Source: Chitinophaga pinensis DSM 2588
Lineage (GTDB): Bacteria; Bacteroidota; Bacteroidia; Chitinophagales; Chitinophagaceae
Reading direction: 5' to 3'
Assembly: GCF_000024005.1 (NCBI RefSeq)
Contig: NC_013132.1
Span: forward strand, 3,032,001 to 3,096,000
Length of the DNA stretch: 64,000 nt
Shown: positions 39,275-49,045 of the stretch, in pieces
Numbering within the stretch: position 1 is the stretch's first letter
Layout: each line of letters begins with the position of its first letter
Made by a program: the position numbers and the translations under genes
The notes under the pieces: model-generated
Database searches by the model: none
What the model was told of the DNA's origin: nothing
Seen by the model: only the letters and a program-made list of their open reading frames with translations

Positions 39275-41635
39275 ATGATGACAGTACCTCTAAACAAATA
39301 CCTGCTATTTGTAGTAGCAATGCTATGCTTATTTCTTAACGTAAACGCTGCTGATGCACCGAAAGGTAGCATTAAAGGCAAGGTCATTACCAGTGATGGC
39401 AATGCAGCGCCTTCGGTAACGGTTGTGCTGAAAGAGACGAAGAAACATGCCATCACCAATGAGAATGGCGAATTTATATTACGTGATGTGCCAGCCGGTA
39501 CGTATGAATTGGTTGTATCGCTGATTGGCTTTACTACACTTACGCAATCTGTTACGGTAGCAGCGGACAAACAGATCGATGTGACTTTCCAGCTGGCTGT
39601 TTCAGACAAACAGTTACAGGAAGTAGAGATCACCGCAAACTCTAATAAATTTGCAAAAAAAGAAACCTATAATGTTTCCCGCTTGCCTATCAGCAATCTC
39701 GAAAATCCACAGGTATACAGCGTTATTACCAAGGAGCTGATGGGAGAGCAGATTGTAACAGACTACCGTGATGCGGTTAAAAATGCGGCCGGAGTGAATA
39801 CCCTTGAGCAGGTGTCTAATGGACGTAGTTCTACTATTATCCGCGGATTCCGTACGCCTAACTATTTACGTAACGGACTGGTCGCAAATCAGCTGACAAC
39901 GATCGATGTTTCCAACGTAGAACGTATTGAAGTGATTAAAGGCCCATCAGGTACACTGTTCGGTTCAGGTGCTGTATCTTATGGCGGCGTGGTGAACAGG
40001 GTGACAAAACGTCCTTTTGACGTATTTAAGACGGACGTAACCTATACTGGTGGTAGCTTTAGCCTCAGCAGACTGAGTGTTGACATGAATGCGCCACTGG
40101 ATAAAGACAAGAAAACCCTGCTGCGTGTAAATGCAGCCCGTCATTCACAGGAAGGTTTCCAGGAAAATGGATTTTCGCGCAATTACTTTTTTGCACCTAC
40201 CTTGTCTTATCAGGTGAATGATAAAATGTCTTTCCTGATAGATGCAGAGGTATACCGCAATTTCGGTACCAGCATTGGTATGGGTGTTACGCCTAACCCG
40301 GCTGCTTTGCCAAAGCAAAAAAGCATGAAAGATCTGTTACCATACTATTTCCGTACCTTCAGCAGTGACGATCTTACTTCAACCTTCCCTGGTTACAATT
40401 TCTACGGCGCCATGAATTATAAATTCAACAGCAGGTGGAGTTCTTCTACCTCTTTTAACTATGGTGGTATAGATGCAAAGAATCAACTGCAGTTTACACC
40501 TACAATGCTCAATGACACGCTTATGAGCAGGCAGGTACAGAAGTATAACCATCATTACTATGCTGTACAGGTGATGCAAAACATCAATGGTGAATTTAAC
40601 ATAGGACGCTTCCGGAATCGTATGGTAATTGGTATTGATTACCTCGCGGATGTTACGAAACCTACCTATATTCAACGTTTCCTGTATGATTCAATAAATT
40701 ATACCAAACCTGCAACGCCATTCATTACGATAGAGAAAGTAAATCAGCGTTTGGCGCAGTTGCCATTGACTTCCGCTACTACCAGCAAGACATTACGTTA
40801 TGGTGCCTATGCATCTGATGTAGTAAATATCACGGAGCAGTTAATGGTCATGTTAAGTTTGCGTCTGGACAGGATAGAATCAAAAGGTAGTACAAACCTG
40901 CTGACAGGTGTCACAACCGGTGCATACGATAAAACTGCCTTGTCTCCGAAGTTGGGTATCGTATATCAGGTTATCAAAGACCAGCTGTCTGTTTTTGGTA
41001 ATTACCTGAATGGTTTTAACTATTCCTCCAGTCTGGATATCAACGGAAATGTATTCAAACCGGAGATGGCGAATCAGCTGGAAGGTGGTGTAAAACTTGA
41101 GATGCTGAACAAGCGTATTACGGCAACTGCCACTTATTATGATATTGAAGTATCCGAAAAACTGCGTACTGATCCTAATGACAACCGTTACCTGGTACAG
41201 GATGGTACACAGCGTAGTAAAGGTTTTGAAGCTGAGCTTATCGCTAACCCGCTTGACGGATTGAATATCGTGGCAGGTTATGGCTACAACGATAGCAAGT
41301 ACACAAAGTCGGATAAAACGATAGAAGGTAAAACGCCGGCACGGGCACCAAAGAATATGATCAATGCCTGGATCAGTTATCGCGTGACGAACGGCCCTGT
41401 AAGAGGTCTCGGATTGGGTTTTGGAGGCAACTATAACAGTGATAACTATTATAATGACCAGAATACTTTTACCAATCCTGCCTTTACGGTGTTAAATACA
41501 AGTATCTTCTATGATCAGCCCCGTTACAGACTGGGTATCAAAGTGGATAACCTGGGAGACGAGCGTTATTGGGGGCCCTATGGTAATCCTCAACCACCGC
41601 GATCTATTGCAGGTAGCGCCACTTTAAAGTTCTGA
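39275..41635 (+). CDS. TonB-dependent siderophore-type receptor (786 aa)
   Basis: Outer-membrane transporter, second of two of this class in the window. After a signal peptide (LLFVVAMLCLFLNVNA), residues of about 32-118 are a carboxypeptidase-regulatory-like domain (GSIKGKVITSDGNAAPSVTV). The plug includes YRDAVKNAAGVNTLEQ, RGFRTPNYLRNGLVAN and VERIEVIKGPSGTLFGSG. The barrel ends at PRSIAGSATLKF with the C-terminal aromatic. The plug is of the siderophore class rather than SusC, and no SusD is present. The ligand is unknown. Confidence 0.9.
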   Translation: MMTVPLNKYLLFVVAMLCLFLNVNAADAPKGSIKGKVITSDGNAAPSVTVVLKETKKHAITNENGEFILRDVPAGTYELVVSLIGFTTLTQSVTVAADKQIDVTFQLAVSDKQLQEVEITANSNKFAKKETYNVSRLPISNLENPQVYSVITKELMGEQIVTDYRDAVKNAAGVNTLEQVSNGRSSTIIRGFRTPNYLRNGLVANQLTTIDVSNVERIEVIKGPSGTLFGSGAVSYGGVVNRVTKRPFDVFKTDVTYTGGSFSLSRLSVDMNAPLDKDKKTLLRVNAARHSQEGFQENGFSRNYFFAPTLSYQVNDKMSFLIDAEVYRNFGTSIGMGVTPNPAALPKQKSMKDLLPYYFRTFSSDDLTSTFPGYNFYGAMNYKFNSRWSSSTSFNYGGIDAKNQLQFTPTMLNDTLMSRQVQKYNHHYYAVQVMQNINGEFNIGRFRNRMVIGIDYLADVTKPTYIQRFLYDSINYTKPATPFITIEKVNQRLAQLPLTSATTSKTLRYGAYASDVVNITEQLMVMLSLRLDRIESKGSTNLLTGVTTGAYDKTALSPKLGIVYQVIKDQLSVFGNYLNGFNYSSSLDINGNVFKPEMANQLEGGVKLEMLNKRITATATYYDIEVSEKLRTDPNDNRYLVQDGTQRSKGFEAELIANPLDGLNIVAGYGYNDSKYTKSDKTIEGKTPARAPKNMINAWISYRVTNGPVRGLGLGFGGNYNSDNYYNDQNTFTNPAFTVLNTSIFYDQPRYRLGIKVDNLGDERYWGPYGNPQPPRSIAGSATLKF

Positions 41636-41648
41636 TGTGATAAGATAG

Positions 41649-41677
41649 AAAACGCCGGAGATCATCTCCGGCGTTTT
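41649..41677 (+). terminator. Terminator after the second TonB receptor gene
   Basis: 13-bp stem (41649-41661 with 41665-41677), TCA loop, T-run. GC-rich core GCCGGAG / CTCCGGC. Confidence 0.9.
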
Positions 41678-41909
41678 TGTTTACTCCCATTTTCCCTAAT
41701 CTATTACTTGAATTAGTAAATGGATGCTTAGGTGCTCAAGTCGTAATGTATTGATTAATAAGATATGCTGAAATTCTATCACTTTATATATTAAACATAT
41801 GCCAGGATCTTGCATATTATATATAAAATATAGAAATTTGTTTCACGGATTGTGGTGCGACACGACACGCTCCAACCGGCCATATTTAGTTTAGTACATT
41901 AAAAAACCT

Positions 41910-42965
41910 ATGAATCAGACAAATGAATCCCCATCCCGGAGTTTCGGCTTAGATTTCGCCCGCGCTCTTGCCATTATATTCGTATTGATGGCTCACTTCT
42001 TTAAACAACTTGATCACATAGGCTTTTGGGGAGTAGAACTATTCTTCGGATTAAGCGGATTCCTGATCGGACAGATTCTCTGGCGTAGTTATTCGGAGTC
42101 AAATGAATGGTCTTTCAAACACACCGTTAACTTCTGGTCACGTCGCTGGTGGCGTACCTTACCTAACTATTATTTGTTTCTTATCATCATGCTGTTTTAC
42201 CATTACTTTATTGCCGGAGGATTGCCTGGCTTGTCTGTATTGGTAGAACATATCTGGTTCGGGCAAAATCTGTTGAGCCGTCAGGATGGTTTCTTTGGAG
42301 TAGCCTGGAGTTTGTGTATAGAGGAGTTTTTCTATCTCCTGTTTCCGTTGATATTATTTGCTATCAGCCGTTTGTTGACAAAAAGGAAAACGGCCTTTCT
42401 CGTTGCATTGAGTGTTATTTTCATTCTGTCTGCGGCAGTCCGTGAAATGTTGATACAACAGCATACCTCCACCGCCATCAGAGGTGTAACGCTTGCCAGA
42501 CTAGATGCGATCGGCTGTGGCGTATTGGTGAGTTTCTGGCTGTCTAATGCCGAGATCACAAACCGTAAGAAATGGATGGCTTTTATAATCGGGTGTGTCC
42601 TTTTGTGTATCGCTTATTTAGGCGTCTATCATGCGGGTATGTTGTATAATGCGGATATTGAAAAGAGATATTTACTGGTAGTCAGCTCTCTCGGATTTTC
42701 ACTTATGCTCCCTGCTGTAAGCATGTTACCAAGACCTCAGGGGATCTTCAGTATGTTCTCAAAATGGATAGACAGTCTGAGTTTCTGGTCTTACTCTATT
42801 TATCTGAGCCATATTCCGATTTTGTTTACCATCTACAAATTGGTTCAGCATAAGATGCTGTCAAAATTGGCAGCCCTGGTTCTTACACTGATTGTCTCTG
42901 CAATACTGTTTAAGTACTTTGAGACACCGATGATGAAAAAACGACCTAAGGAGATAGCGGCATAA
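41910..42965 (+). CDS. Acyltransferase 3 family membrane protein (OafA/YrhL-like)
   Basis: 351 residues with about ten hydrophobic segments. The family start is clear, LDFARALAIIFVLMAHFF, with the conserved His in MAHF. The next block, GVELFFGLSGFLIGQILWR, matches the AT3 signature. Later ones are RWWRTLPNYYLFL and SYSIYLSHIPILFTIY. Such enzymes O-acylate cell-surface sugars, with the acyl donor crossing the inner membrane. The target glycan is unknown, and no polysaccharide cluster surrounds the gene. Confidence 0.85.
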   Translation: MNQTNESPSRSFGLDFARALAIIFVLMAHFFKQLDHIGFWGVELFFGLSGFLIGQILWRSYSESNEWSFKHTVNFWSRRWWRTLPNYYLFLIIMLFYHYFIAGGLPGLSVLVEHIWFGQNLLSRQDGFFGVAWSLCIEEFFYLLFPLILFAISRLLTKRKTAFLVALSVIFILSAAVREMLIQQHTSTAIRGVTLARLDAIGCGVLVSFWLSNAEITNRKKWMAFIIGCVLLCIAYLGVYHAGMLYNADIEKRYLLVVSSLGFSLMLPAVSMLPRPQGIFSMFSKWIDSLSFWSYSIYLSHIPILFTIYKLVQHKMLSKLAALVLTLIVSAILFKYFETPMMKKRPKEIAA

Positions 42966-42993
42966 CCAGGTCAAAGTAGTTTTCAATAAATAC

Positions 42994-43052
42994 TTTATAT
43001 TAAAAATGGCCTCCGTGAGTCACTGACTTCCGGAGGCCATTTTTAATATAAA
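42994..43052. terminator. Unusually long bidirectional terminator (22-bp stem)
   Basis: The 22-nt arms at 42994-43015 and 43031-43052 are perfect reverse complements with a 15-nt loop. The core GGCCTCCG / CGGAGGCC is GC-rich and the ends are A/T-rich, so a U-tract forms in both directions. It separates convergent genes. Confidence 0.9.
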
Positions 43053-43099
43053 TTGGGCAGTTTTACCTATTGGTGATATTCCGCGTTATATTCCATTTT

Positions 43100-43402
43100 C
43101 TATTTGTAGTAACAGATATAGGCTACATCTGCATCGCATATTACATCAAATGATGTATGCGCAGCTACTTCAAAGCTATCTCCCGCTTTATGTATGATCC
43201 AGTCGCCACCACTTACCTTTGTACTCATTTCGCCTGTAATAATGACCATTGTCTCAAGTGAACTGGTATTGAATACATAAGTTCCCTGTTTCATCACGCC
43301 AACGGTTGCAGGTCCTTTGTCTGTCTCGATACCGAGACTCTGCACCTTTCCATCAAAGTATACATTATGTTGAACCTTATCGGTGGTGGTTGAACTACTC
43401 AT
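43100..43402 (-). CDS. ppnP: Pyrimidine/purine nucleoside phosphorylase PpnP
   Basis: A 100-residue single-domain cupin that carries out phosphorolysis of nucleosides to the base and ribose 1-phosphate. The whole sequence fits the PpnP (YaiE, DUF1255) pattern: YFDGKVQSLGIE, then ATVGVMKQGTYVFNT, METMVI-like LETMVIITGEM, and HKAGDSFEVAAHTSFDV ending in DVAYICYYK. The length is that of the family (about 94-105). Its role is nucleoside salvage in the cytoplasm. Confidence 0.93.
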   Translation of the reverse strand: MSSSTTTDKVQHNVYFDGKVQSLGIETDKGPATVGVMKQGTYVFNTSSLETMVIITGEMSTKVSGGDWIIHKAGDSFEVAAHTSFDVICDADVAYICYYK

Positions 43403-43623
43403 AGTGTTAATTTATTGAATATTTTTTTTCTGATGCCTCTAAATTAATTTTTTCCGTGATAAAATTATAGCCCCTGGTCCTGATCCGGTGTAAAATCACC
43501 TGACTGGGTCTTACTACTAATATACACGGGTGCCTCGGGCGTTGGCAGAAGGAAATATCAAAAATACTGCGGCGACATGCTGTAATAGATTTCGCCTCAG
43601 TATGTCTTTTATTCTTTGACGAT

Positions 43624-44010
43624 CTACCTGATGGTCTTTTTACCATCGGTGATAATCTGTACAATATAGATACCTGTTGGCAATTTAATTACGTCCATAT
43701 TGTAAGTAATGGCAGTAGTGATTCCAGAGATGTGTACTTTATCGCTCATGTCATAGAGGCTGATCTGGCTTTTCTGTCGCCATTGCTGCGGTAGTTGCTG
43801 TTGCCAGGCTTTCATATACCTGGAACCCGTAAATAGAGTATCCATGCTTGGAGCTACGGGCAGTACCATACATACGTACATATCTTGCGGTAGTAGATAA
43901 CCGCAGGCAAATGATAAAGTGACATCTACACTGCGTATATGTTTTGTTAATGAACCGGGCGTCTCATTCTTGGCGTCATTGTAACTTACCCAAGATAAAA
44001 TGTCAATGAA
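43624..44010 (-). pseudogene. Frameshifted remnant of a discoidin plus T9SS type A sorting domain protein
   Basis: Reading the minus strand, a first frame gives VSYNDAKNE and HIRSVDVTLS, typical of the middle of a discoidin domain. After a frameshift, the second frame gives ARYVRMYGTARSS and GYSIYGFQVYES, the hallmark end of that domain. A second shift returns to the first frame, with SLYDMSDKV and LPTGIYIVQI, the type A T9SS sorting signal, then stop at 43624. The three pieces in correct order over two frames show a real former gene for a secreted carbohydrate-active protein. The rest of the gene upstream is lost. Confidence 0.7.
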
Positions 44011-44073
44011 ATAACTTCGCGTTAACTAAATCAGGTGATGATTTTTACTAGTTTCCGATAAATCTTCTTTTAA

Positions 44074-44502
44074 ATGGAAAAAACGAAAAGGAATAATCTC
44101 TTAATAGTCATTGGTGTGGTTTTGGGCACTACAGTGGGAGGGTGGTTAGGACAGAAACTTGTCTTTGTTAATCCCTCATTTGAGAAGACCATGAATCAAG
44201 CCGCTAATGAGATCAATAAAAAATGCCCGCTATTGGTTGATAAAGAAACCCGGATTGATAATGCTGTCGTACTTCCCGGCAATGTTTTCCAATACAATTA
44301 TACGCTCGTTAACTTTGATAGAGCTGCTATAGATACGACTCTTCTGAAACAGTCGATAGAACCAACAATACTTAACAATATTAAGACTAATCCTTTAATG
44401 GCTGAACTACGCAATCATAAAACAACCATTGCATACAATTACGTGGATAAAAAAGGAATTTTTATAGTCAGGATGGTGTTTACAGCTGAGCGGTATAACT
44501 AA
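44074..44502 (+). CDS. Membrane-anchored hypothetical protein
   Basis: 142 residues with one N-terminal membrane helix (NLLIVIGVVLGTTVGGWLG), so probably anchored in the inner membrane with a periplasmic domain. The body includes NKKCPLLVDKETRIDNAVV and NVFQYNYTLVNFDRAAID, a pattern I have seen in uncharacterised small proteins. Not recognised further. Starts about 60 nt after the remnant pseudogene, on the other strand. Confidence 0.6.
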   Translation: MEKTKRNNLLIVIGVVLGTTVGGWLGQKLVFVNPSFEKTMNQAANEINKKCPLLVDKETRIDNAVVLPGNVFQYNYTLVNFDRAAIDTTLLKQSIEPTILNNIKTNPLMAELRNHKTTIAYNYVDKKGIFIVRMVFTAERYN

Positions 44503-44828
44503 TATATACTGCAACTTTTCGTTGATGATAGTGAAATATAGTTTACCTGGATATACTTGGTGTCTCCTGACATGCATATAGGTTTTTTGAGAAATGATTA
44601 AAAGCGACAATGTATCAACAAGCTGTATGATTAAATCTGTAGCATACTACTACGAAAACATCTTCTGTTTTTTTCATACAGCGGTAAACAATCAACAATA
44701 AACGGTTGTTTACAATCTGTATTTCAGTGAATTGACAAACCCTTAAAATACCGGCACCTTATTCATGATACCCGAAAAAATGTCCACGACAAGAACCTCT
44801 GAATAACCAAATTCCAAAACTCCACTAT

Positions 44829-46805
44829 ATGAAAACACCACAAATGGATCAGGCTGTACGCCAGACCAGTGACGATGTGATCGAACACGCGTTCGACCAG
44901 GCTACACGCTGGACACGAGATTATGTATTCGATATCCTGAAAGATTTGGGTATCCATTATATTTTCGGTGTACCAGGGACCAATGAAATTCCCATTATAG
45001 ACGGTACTTCTTATCCGGAAAATGAAGTACGTTATATTGAGTGTCTTCATGAAAACATTGCGATTGGCGCGGCAATGGGATCTGCCCGGATGACTGGTAA
45101 ACCAGGAGTACTGGTTGTACACGTTACTCCCGGTATTGCCCATAGTATCGGCAACTTGTTCAATGCATACCGTTCCCAGGTACCACTGGTAATTCTTTGT
45201 TGCCAGCAACAGAATGAATTGATCACACAGGAACCACTGCTGGCCTCTAATCTGGTAGACCTTGCCAGACAATACACTAAATGGGCGCATGAAGTACGTA
45301 CCCCTGAGGAAATTCCATTAGTATTACAACGTGCCTTTAAAGAAGCTATGGCGCCCCCTAATGGACCTGTGTTCGTATCAATCCCATGGGACTTTACGAT
45401 GGTTGCTATTGAGGATGACGATAAGGTCAAAGGAGTAACCCGTATATCTCCACATTTTACAGGCGATAATGACGCTATCAGACAAGCAGCAGCTATTCTT
45501 TCCGCAGCTAAGAATCCTGTTATAGTAGCCGGTGATGCAGTTGGCTATGCAGACGCCTGGGCGGAATTGCAGGAATTGGCTGAACTGTTGGGTGCACCGG
45601 TCGTATTACAAAGCTTTAGCAGTCTGGCTAATTTCCCTAATAATGATTATCACTGGCAGGGAGAATTGCCTGGAAGTCAGGCGGGTGTCCAGGGCGTATT
45701 TAAAGATCATGATGTAGCATTCCTGATCGGATTTGGCGCACAGGCACAGTTGGCTGTATATAAATATTCCGACGGACCGCTGTTCCCTCCTGAACTGACA
45801 CAGGTATACCTCACGAATAATACCTGGGATATTGCGAAGAACTATTATGGAGAAGCGGCGATCTTTGGTGATATTAAAGCAACACTGCCTATTCTGAACG
45901 ATTATATTAAGCCTGCTCCGCCGGAAGGTGCTGCTGCCAGAAATGAAAAGATGCGCTTATTAGCAGTAAAAAGAGCAGTGGACTGGGATGCATATCTGCT
46001 GGAAGCAATGGAGCAGGAAGATATATGGTCTGTCGTTATCGCTAAAGCATTGAAAGAAGAAATTGAAGAAAGGGAACTGGTAGACGACTTCGTATACGTG
46101 CATGAGGCGGTATCTGATGGCGCTCCTTTCCAATATTATCTGCCATTCAGTACTAATGGAGCCAAACCGGTAAGCTATTACTGTGTAGCAGGAGGTTCAC
46201 TAGGTTGGTCAATGCCGGCATCACTGGGTATCAAACTGGAGAATGCTTCATCACAGGGGACAGGTACGAAGCTGGTGATTAATGCCGTGGGAGATGGTTC
46301 TTCGCTGTTTTATCCACAGACCTACTGGACGGCAGCACATGAGCAGCTACCTATTCTGTATATCATTACAAATAACCAGGAATACCATACCCTGCAACTG
46401 GGATTAGAACAGGTAGTTGGTGCTTACGGCAGTGCACCTGGTTATGGCTGGAAACCCAAAACGATGGATCCGCCGTATCTGCGTCTTGAAAGACCCAAGC
46501 TCGACTTCGTATCACTGGCAAAAGCATTCGGTGGTGAGAACGGAGAAGTGGTGGAAACACCAGGAGCAGTGAAGGGAGCGATCAAACGAGGCATTGATCA
46601 TGTACTCAATAATACTACATCTTATATACTTGATATGAGAATAGCAGGCAATACGCCGACAGCTCCATCCACATCTGACGCTATCACCGCTTATTACAGC
46701 AAGCAACCGGTATTGGATTATTTCCACCAGGATACGGTAAAAGCAAAACTGTTGTCCGTAGCTACTAACAGACATATACCATCCAACATTCCTTCAATCT
46801 TCTAA
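44829..46805 (+). CDS. Thiamine-diphosphate-dependent 2-oxo acid decarboxylase/carboligase
   Basis: 658 residues, three ThDP-enzyme domains in order: PYR domain (about 26-200), central domain (about 210-345), and PP domain (about 400-600). The catalytic glutamate is E75 in LHENIAIGAAM. The ThDP-binding motif GDGS begins at 488 and is completed by NN in TNNQEYHTLQ. The closest types by eye are benzoylformate decarboxylase and acetolactate-synthase-like carboligases. It starts an operon: the stop is 13 nt from the flavin enzyme gene. The natural partner reaction may be decarboxylation or acyloin formation from a 2-oxo acid that the flavin enzyme makes. Confidence 0.85.
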   Translation: MKTPQMDQAVRQTSDDVIEHAFDQATRWTRDYVFDILKDLGIHYIFGVPGTNEIPIIDGTSYPENEVRYIECLHENIAIGAAMGSARMTGKPGVLVVHVTPGIAHSIGNLFNAYRSQVPLVILCCQQQNELITQEPLLASNLVDLARQYTKWAHEVRTPEEIPLVLQRAFKEAMAPPNGPVFVSIPWDFTMVAIEDDDKVKGVTRISPHFTGDNDAIRQAAAILSAAKNPVIVAGDAVGYADAWAELQELAELLGAPVVLQSFSSLANFPNNDYHWQGELPGSQAGVQGVFKDHDVAFLIGFGAQAQLAVYKYSDGPLFPPELTQVYLTNNTWDIAKNYYGEAAIFGDIKATLPILNDYIKPAPPEGAAARNEKMRLLAVKRAVDWDAYLLEAMEQEDIWSVVIAKALKEEIEERELVDDFVYVHEAVSDGAPFQYYLPFSTNGAKPVSYYCVAGGSLGWSMPASLGIKLENASSQGTGTKLVINAVGDGSSLFYPQTYWTAAHEQLPILYIITNNQEYHTLQLGLEQVVGAYGSAPGYGWKPKTMDPPYLRLERPKLDFVSLAKAFGGENGEVVETPGAVKGAIKRGIDHVLNNTTSYILDMRIAGNTPTAPSTSDAITAYYSKQPVLDYFHQDTVKAKLLSVATNRHIPSNIPSIF

Positions 46806-46818
46806 AACCATTATCATT

Positions 46819-48492
46819 ATGGCAAACGAACAAATCGATATCGCCATCATAGGTGGCGGCGTTTCCGGTGTATATAGTGCCTGGAAACTGAAAAAACAGT
46901 TCCCTGATCAGAAGATCGTCGTATTCGAAGGCAGCGATCATATCGGAGGGCGTTTACTATCAGTAAAGCCACCTGAAATCCCATATATGACAGCAGAACT
47001 GGGTGGTATGCGTATCCTGGAAAATACCCAGAAACTGATCGTAGACCTGATTGAAACCCTAAATACGGAATTACCAGCTGCAGAAAAGATTACACTCTAT
47101 GATTTTCCTGTAGATGAACCTCAGAATCTGGCCTATCTGCGTGGTGAATACCTGCGTCTGGTTGATTTTGCAACCAGACCCGATAAGGTACCGTATAATA
47201 TGTCATTCCTGGAAGAAGGAAACGGTCCGGGTACTATTATTGTTAACGCTATCGAACAGATTGTACCAGGTATCACTAATCCTGATCTGACAGAGGACGA
47301 GCGTCGTGAAATGGCTAAAGTGGCTTCTTTTGATGGCTTACCTTTATATCATTGGGGTTTCTGGAATCTTTTGTACAGGGTGATCAGTAGTGAGGGTTAC
47401 CAGTTTGCGATGGATGCAGGAGGTTATGATTCGACGTTGGTAAACTGGAATGCATGTGATGCTATTCCCTGGTACTTATCGGACTTTGGTATCTCTCCCA
47501 AATACAAAGGTTTTACCAATGGTTTCCAGCAGGTACCCATTGCATTGGCAGAGCTGTTTGAAAAGGATGGTGGAGATGTTCGTCTGGAACATCGGCTGCT
47601 GAACTTTGACTATACAGACGGACAGTTTACACTCAATTTTGCGAACGATCAAACGATCATTGCCGGAAAACTGATTCTGGCTATGCCGCGTCGGGCGCTT
47701 GATCTGATAATGCCTGATAGTCCTGAGTTAAAACGGATCCAGCCATTGATCAGCAGTGTTACACCAAGACCGCTGTTCAAACTTTTCACTACTTATGCAA
47801 ATCCATGGTGGAGAATCGCAGGCTATACCAATGCGGAAGGAAAGTTCGTTCCTGTACAGTCAGGCCGTTCTGTAACCGATCTGCCGGTAAGACAAACATA
47901 CTATTGGCCAAACAGTGATGGTACGCCAGCTGTAAATGGCAGGGCGATGTTACTGGCCAGCTATGATGATGGGAATAACATCGGCTTCTGGGATGGATTA
48001 AGGCCACAACGTTCTGCCGCCTGGAGAGCAGGTCTCTCACATGCAAAGATTGCTGATCCATTTATTGGAGATGATGATCAGAAGATTGATGGAAAGAACG
48101 CTGCACCGGTACAAGGCCAATTGAACCAGACATGGGATGAATATCAGGCCCCCCGTCGTATGGTGGCAGAAATAGCTCGTCAGTTACAGCAGATGCATGG
48201 ATTGGATTATACGCCGTTGGTAAAAAGTGCTGCTTTCCGCGACTGGGGAGAAGATCCATATGGTGGCGGATGGAATAGCTGGAATATTGGTATCAGGAGT
48301 TGGGAAGTAAGAGACAAAATCACAAACCCGATAGCAGAGATACCATTATACATTTGTGGAGAAGCGTATTCCGATGCACAAGGATGGGTAGAAGGAGCCT
48401 TGCAGACTGCTGAGATCATGTTAGGTAAATTCCTGGCGCCGTCTGCGAATGCTAAACAAACCAATAATGTTAGTCAGCTGCAACCCAGCTGA
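46819..48492 (+). CDS. FAD-dependent amine oxidase, L-amino-acid-oxidase-like
   Basis: 557 residues. FAD-binding GGGVSG is at 12-17 and the second dinucleotide motif is VFEGSDHIGGRLLSV. The motif ELGGMRI at 61-67 is typical of L-amino acid oxidases of the flavin amine oxidase family. The C-terminal FAD contact is ICGEAYSDAQGWVEGALQTAE. No signal is visible, so it is cytoplasmic. Expected chemistry is amino acid to 2-oxo acid, ammonia and hydrogen peroxide, or an analogous imine. It is the second gene of the ThDP-enzyme operon (gap of 13 nt). Tryptophan or phenylalanine as substrate is only a guess. Confidence 0.82.
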   Translation: MANEQIDIAIIGGGVSGVYSAWKLKKQFPDQKIVVFEGSDHIGGRLLSVKPPEIPYMTAELGGMRILENTQKLIVDLIETLNTELPAAEKITLYDFPVDEPQNLAYLRGEYLRLVDFATRPDKVPYNMSFLEEGNGPGTIIVNAIEQIVPGITNPDLTEDERREMAKVASFDGLPLYHWGFWNLLYRVISSEGYQFAMDAGGYDSTLVNWNACDAIPWYLSDFGISPKYKGFTNGFQQVPIALAELFEKDGGDVRLEHRLLNFDYTDGQFTLNFANDQTIIAGKLILAMPRRALDLIMPDSPELKRIQPLISSVTPRPLFKLFTTYANPWWRIAGYTNAEGKFVPVQSGRSVTDLPVRQTYYWPNSDGTPAVNGRAMLLASYDDGNNIGFWDGLRPQRSAAWRAGLSHAKIADPFIGDDDQKIDGKNAAPVQGQLNQTWDEYQAPRRMVAEIARQLQQMHGLDYTPLVKSAAFRDWGEDPYGGGWNSWNIGIRSWEVRDKITNPIAEIPLYICGEAYSDAQGWVEGALQTAEIMLGKFLAPSANAKQTNNVSQLQPS

Positions 48493-48518
48493 TAAATGAT
48501 ATGGGGTGTTGAAATACT

Positions 48519-48558
48519 AACGGCAAAGCAGTTGTACAACTGTTTTGCCGTTTTGTTT
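48519..48558 (+). terminator. Terminator after the ThDP/oxidase operon
   Basis: Stem of about 14 bp (AACGGCAAA with TTTGCCGTT, plus inner CAGTTG/CAACTG), then a T-rich tail. Confidence 0.8.
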
Positions 48559-48603
48559 TGACTGCCGCTGTTATAATAATACACATAGCCAGACACCATG
48601 AAT

Positions 48604-49005
48604 TTATTCATTGATCTCTTTGGGCAGTTTCAGGTAGAATAATAGATGTAAGAGCAAAAAAGTAAGGTTTGGAATCAACAGCAGTATCAGTTCGTCAAAC
48701 CATGCTGCTTTGACGACTACTAGTATTGACAGAATAGTATAAGCTACAGGACCTCCAAAATAGCGCACAAGTTTACTGGCTTTGTCCGTAAGATAAGTTT
48801 GTATGTCTATGGACAGTACAGGTAATGCGGCCAGGAATAAAAACAGATGTTGAAAAATCTCTGCAACCGCAAAAATCATAAATAGTCCCTGTCCTTTTTC
48901 AAAGCCAGGGTTTGAAGCAGCGTAACAAATGAAGAATAGGAAACCTGATGATACAAACGAAAGTAACAACGTCAATAATAGGTTCTTGATTAGTAATCTG
49001 GTCAT
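48604..49005 (-). CDS. Small membrane protein (four TM segments)
   Basis: About 133 residues from the ATG at 49005, with four hydrophobic segments: LLLTLLLSFVSSGFLFFICY, LFMIFAVAEIFQHLFLFLAA, a middle one near PVAYTILSILVVV, and LILLLIPNLTFLLLHLLFYL. Not recognised. It begins 40 nt downstream of the stop of the larger minus-strand gene, so the two may be cotranscribed. Confidence 0.55.
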   Translation of the reverse strand: MTRLLIKNLLLTLLLSFVSSGFLFFICYAASNPGFEKGQGLFMIFAVAEIFQHLFLFLAALPVLSIDIQTYLTDKASKLVRYFGGPVAYTILSILVVVKAAWFDELILLLIPNLTFLLLHLLFYLKLPKEINE

Positions 49006-49045
49006 AGGTATTTTAAAAATTGAAGATATCCTGATTAAAAAAAAG

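Noticed and set aside
43407..43664. An 85-codon minus-strand frame next to ppnP
   Set aside because: It overlaps the end of the T9SS remnant in another frame and its residues are basic and patternless; a shadow.
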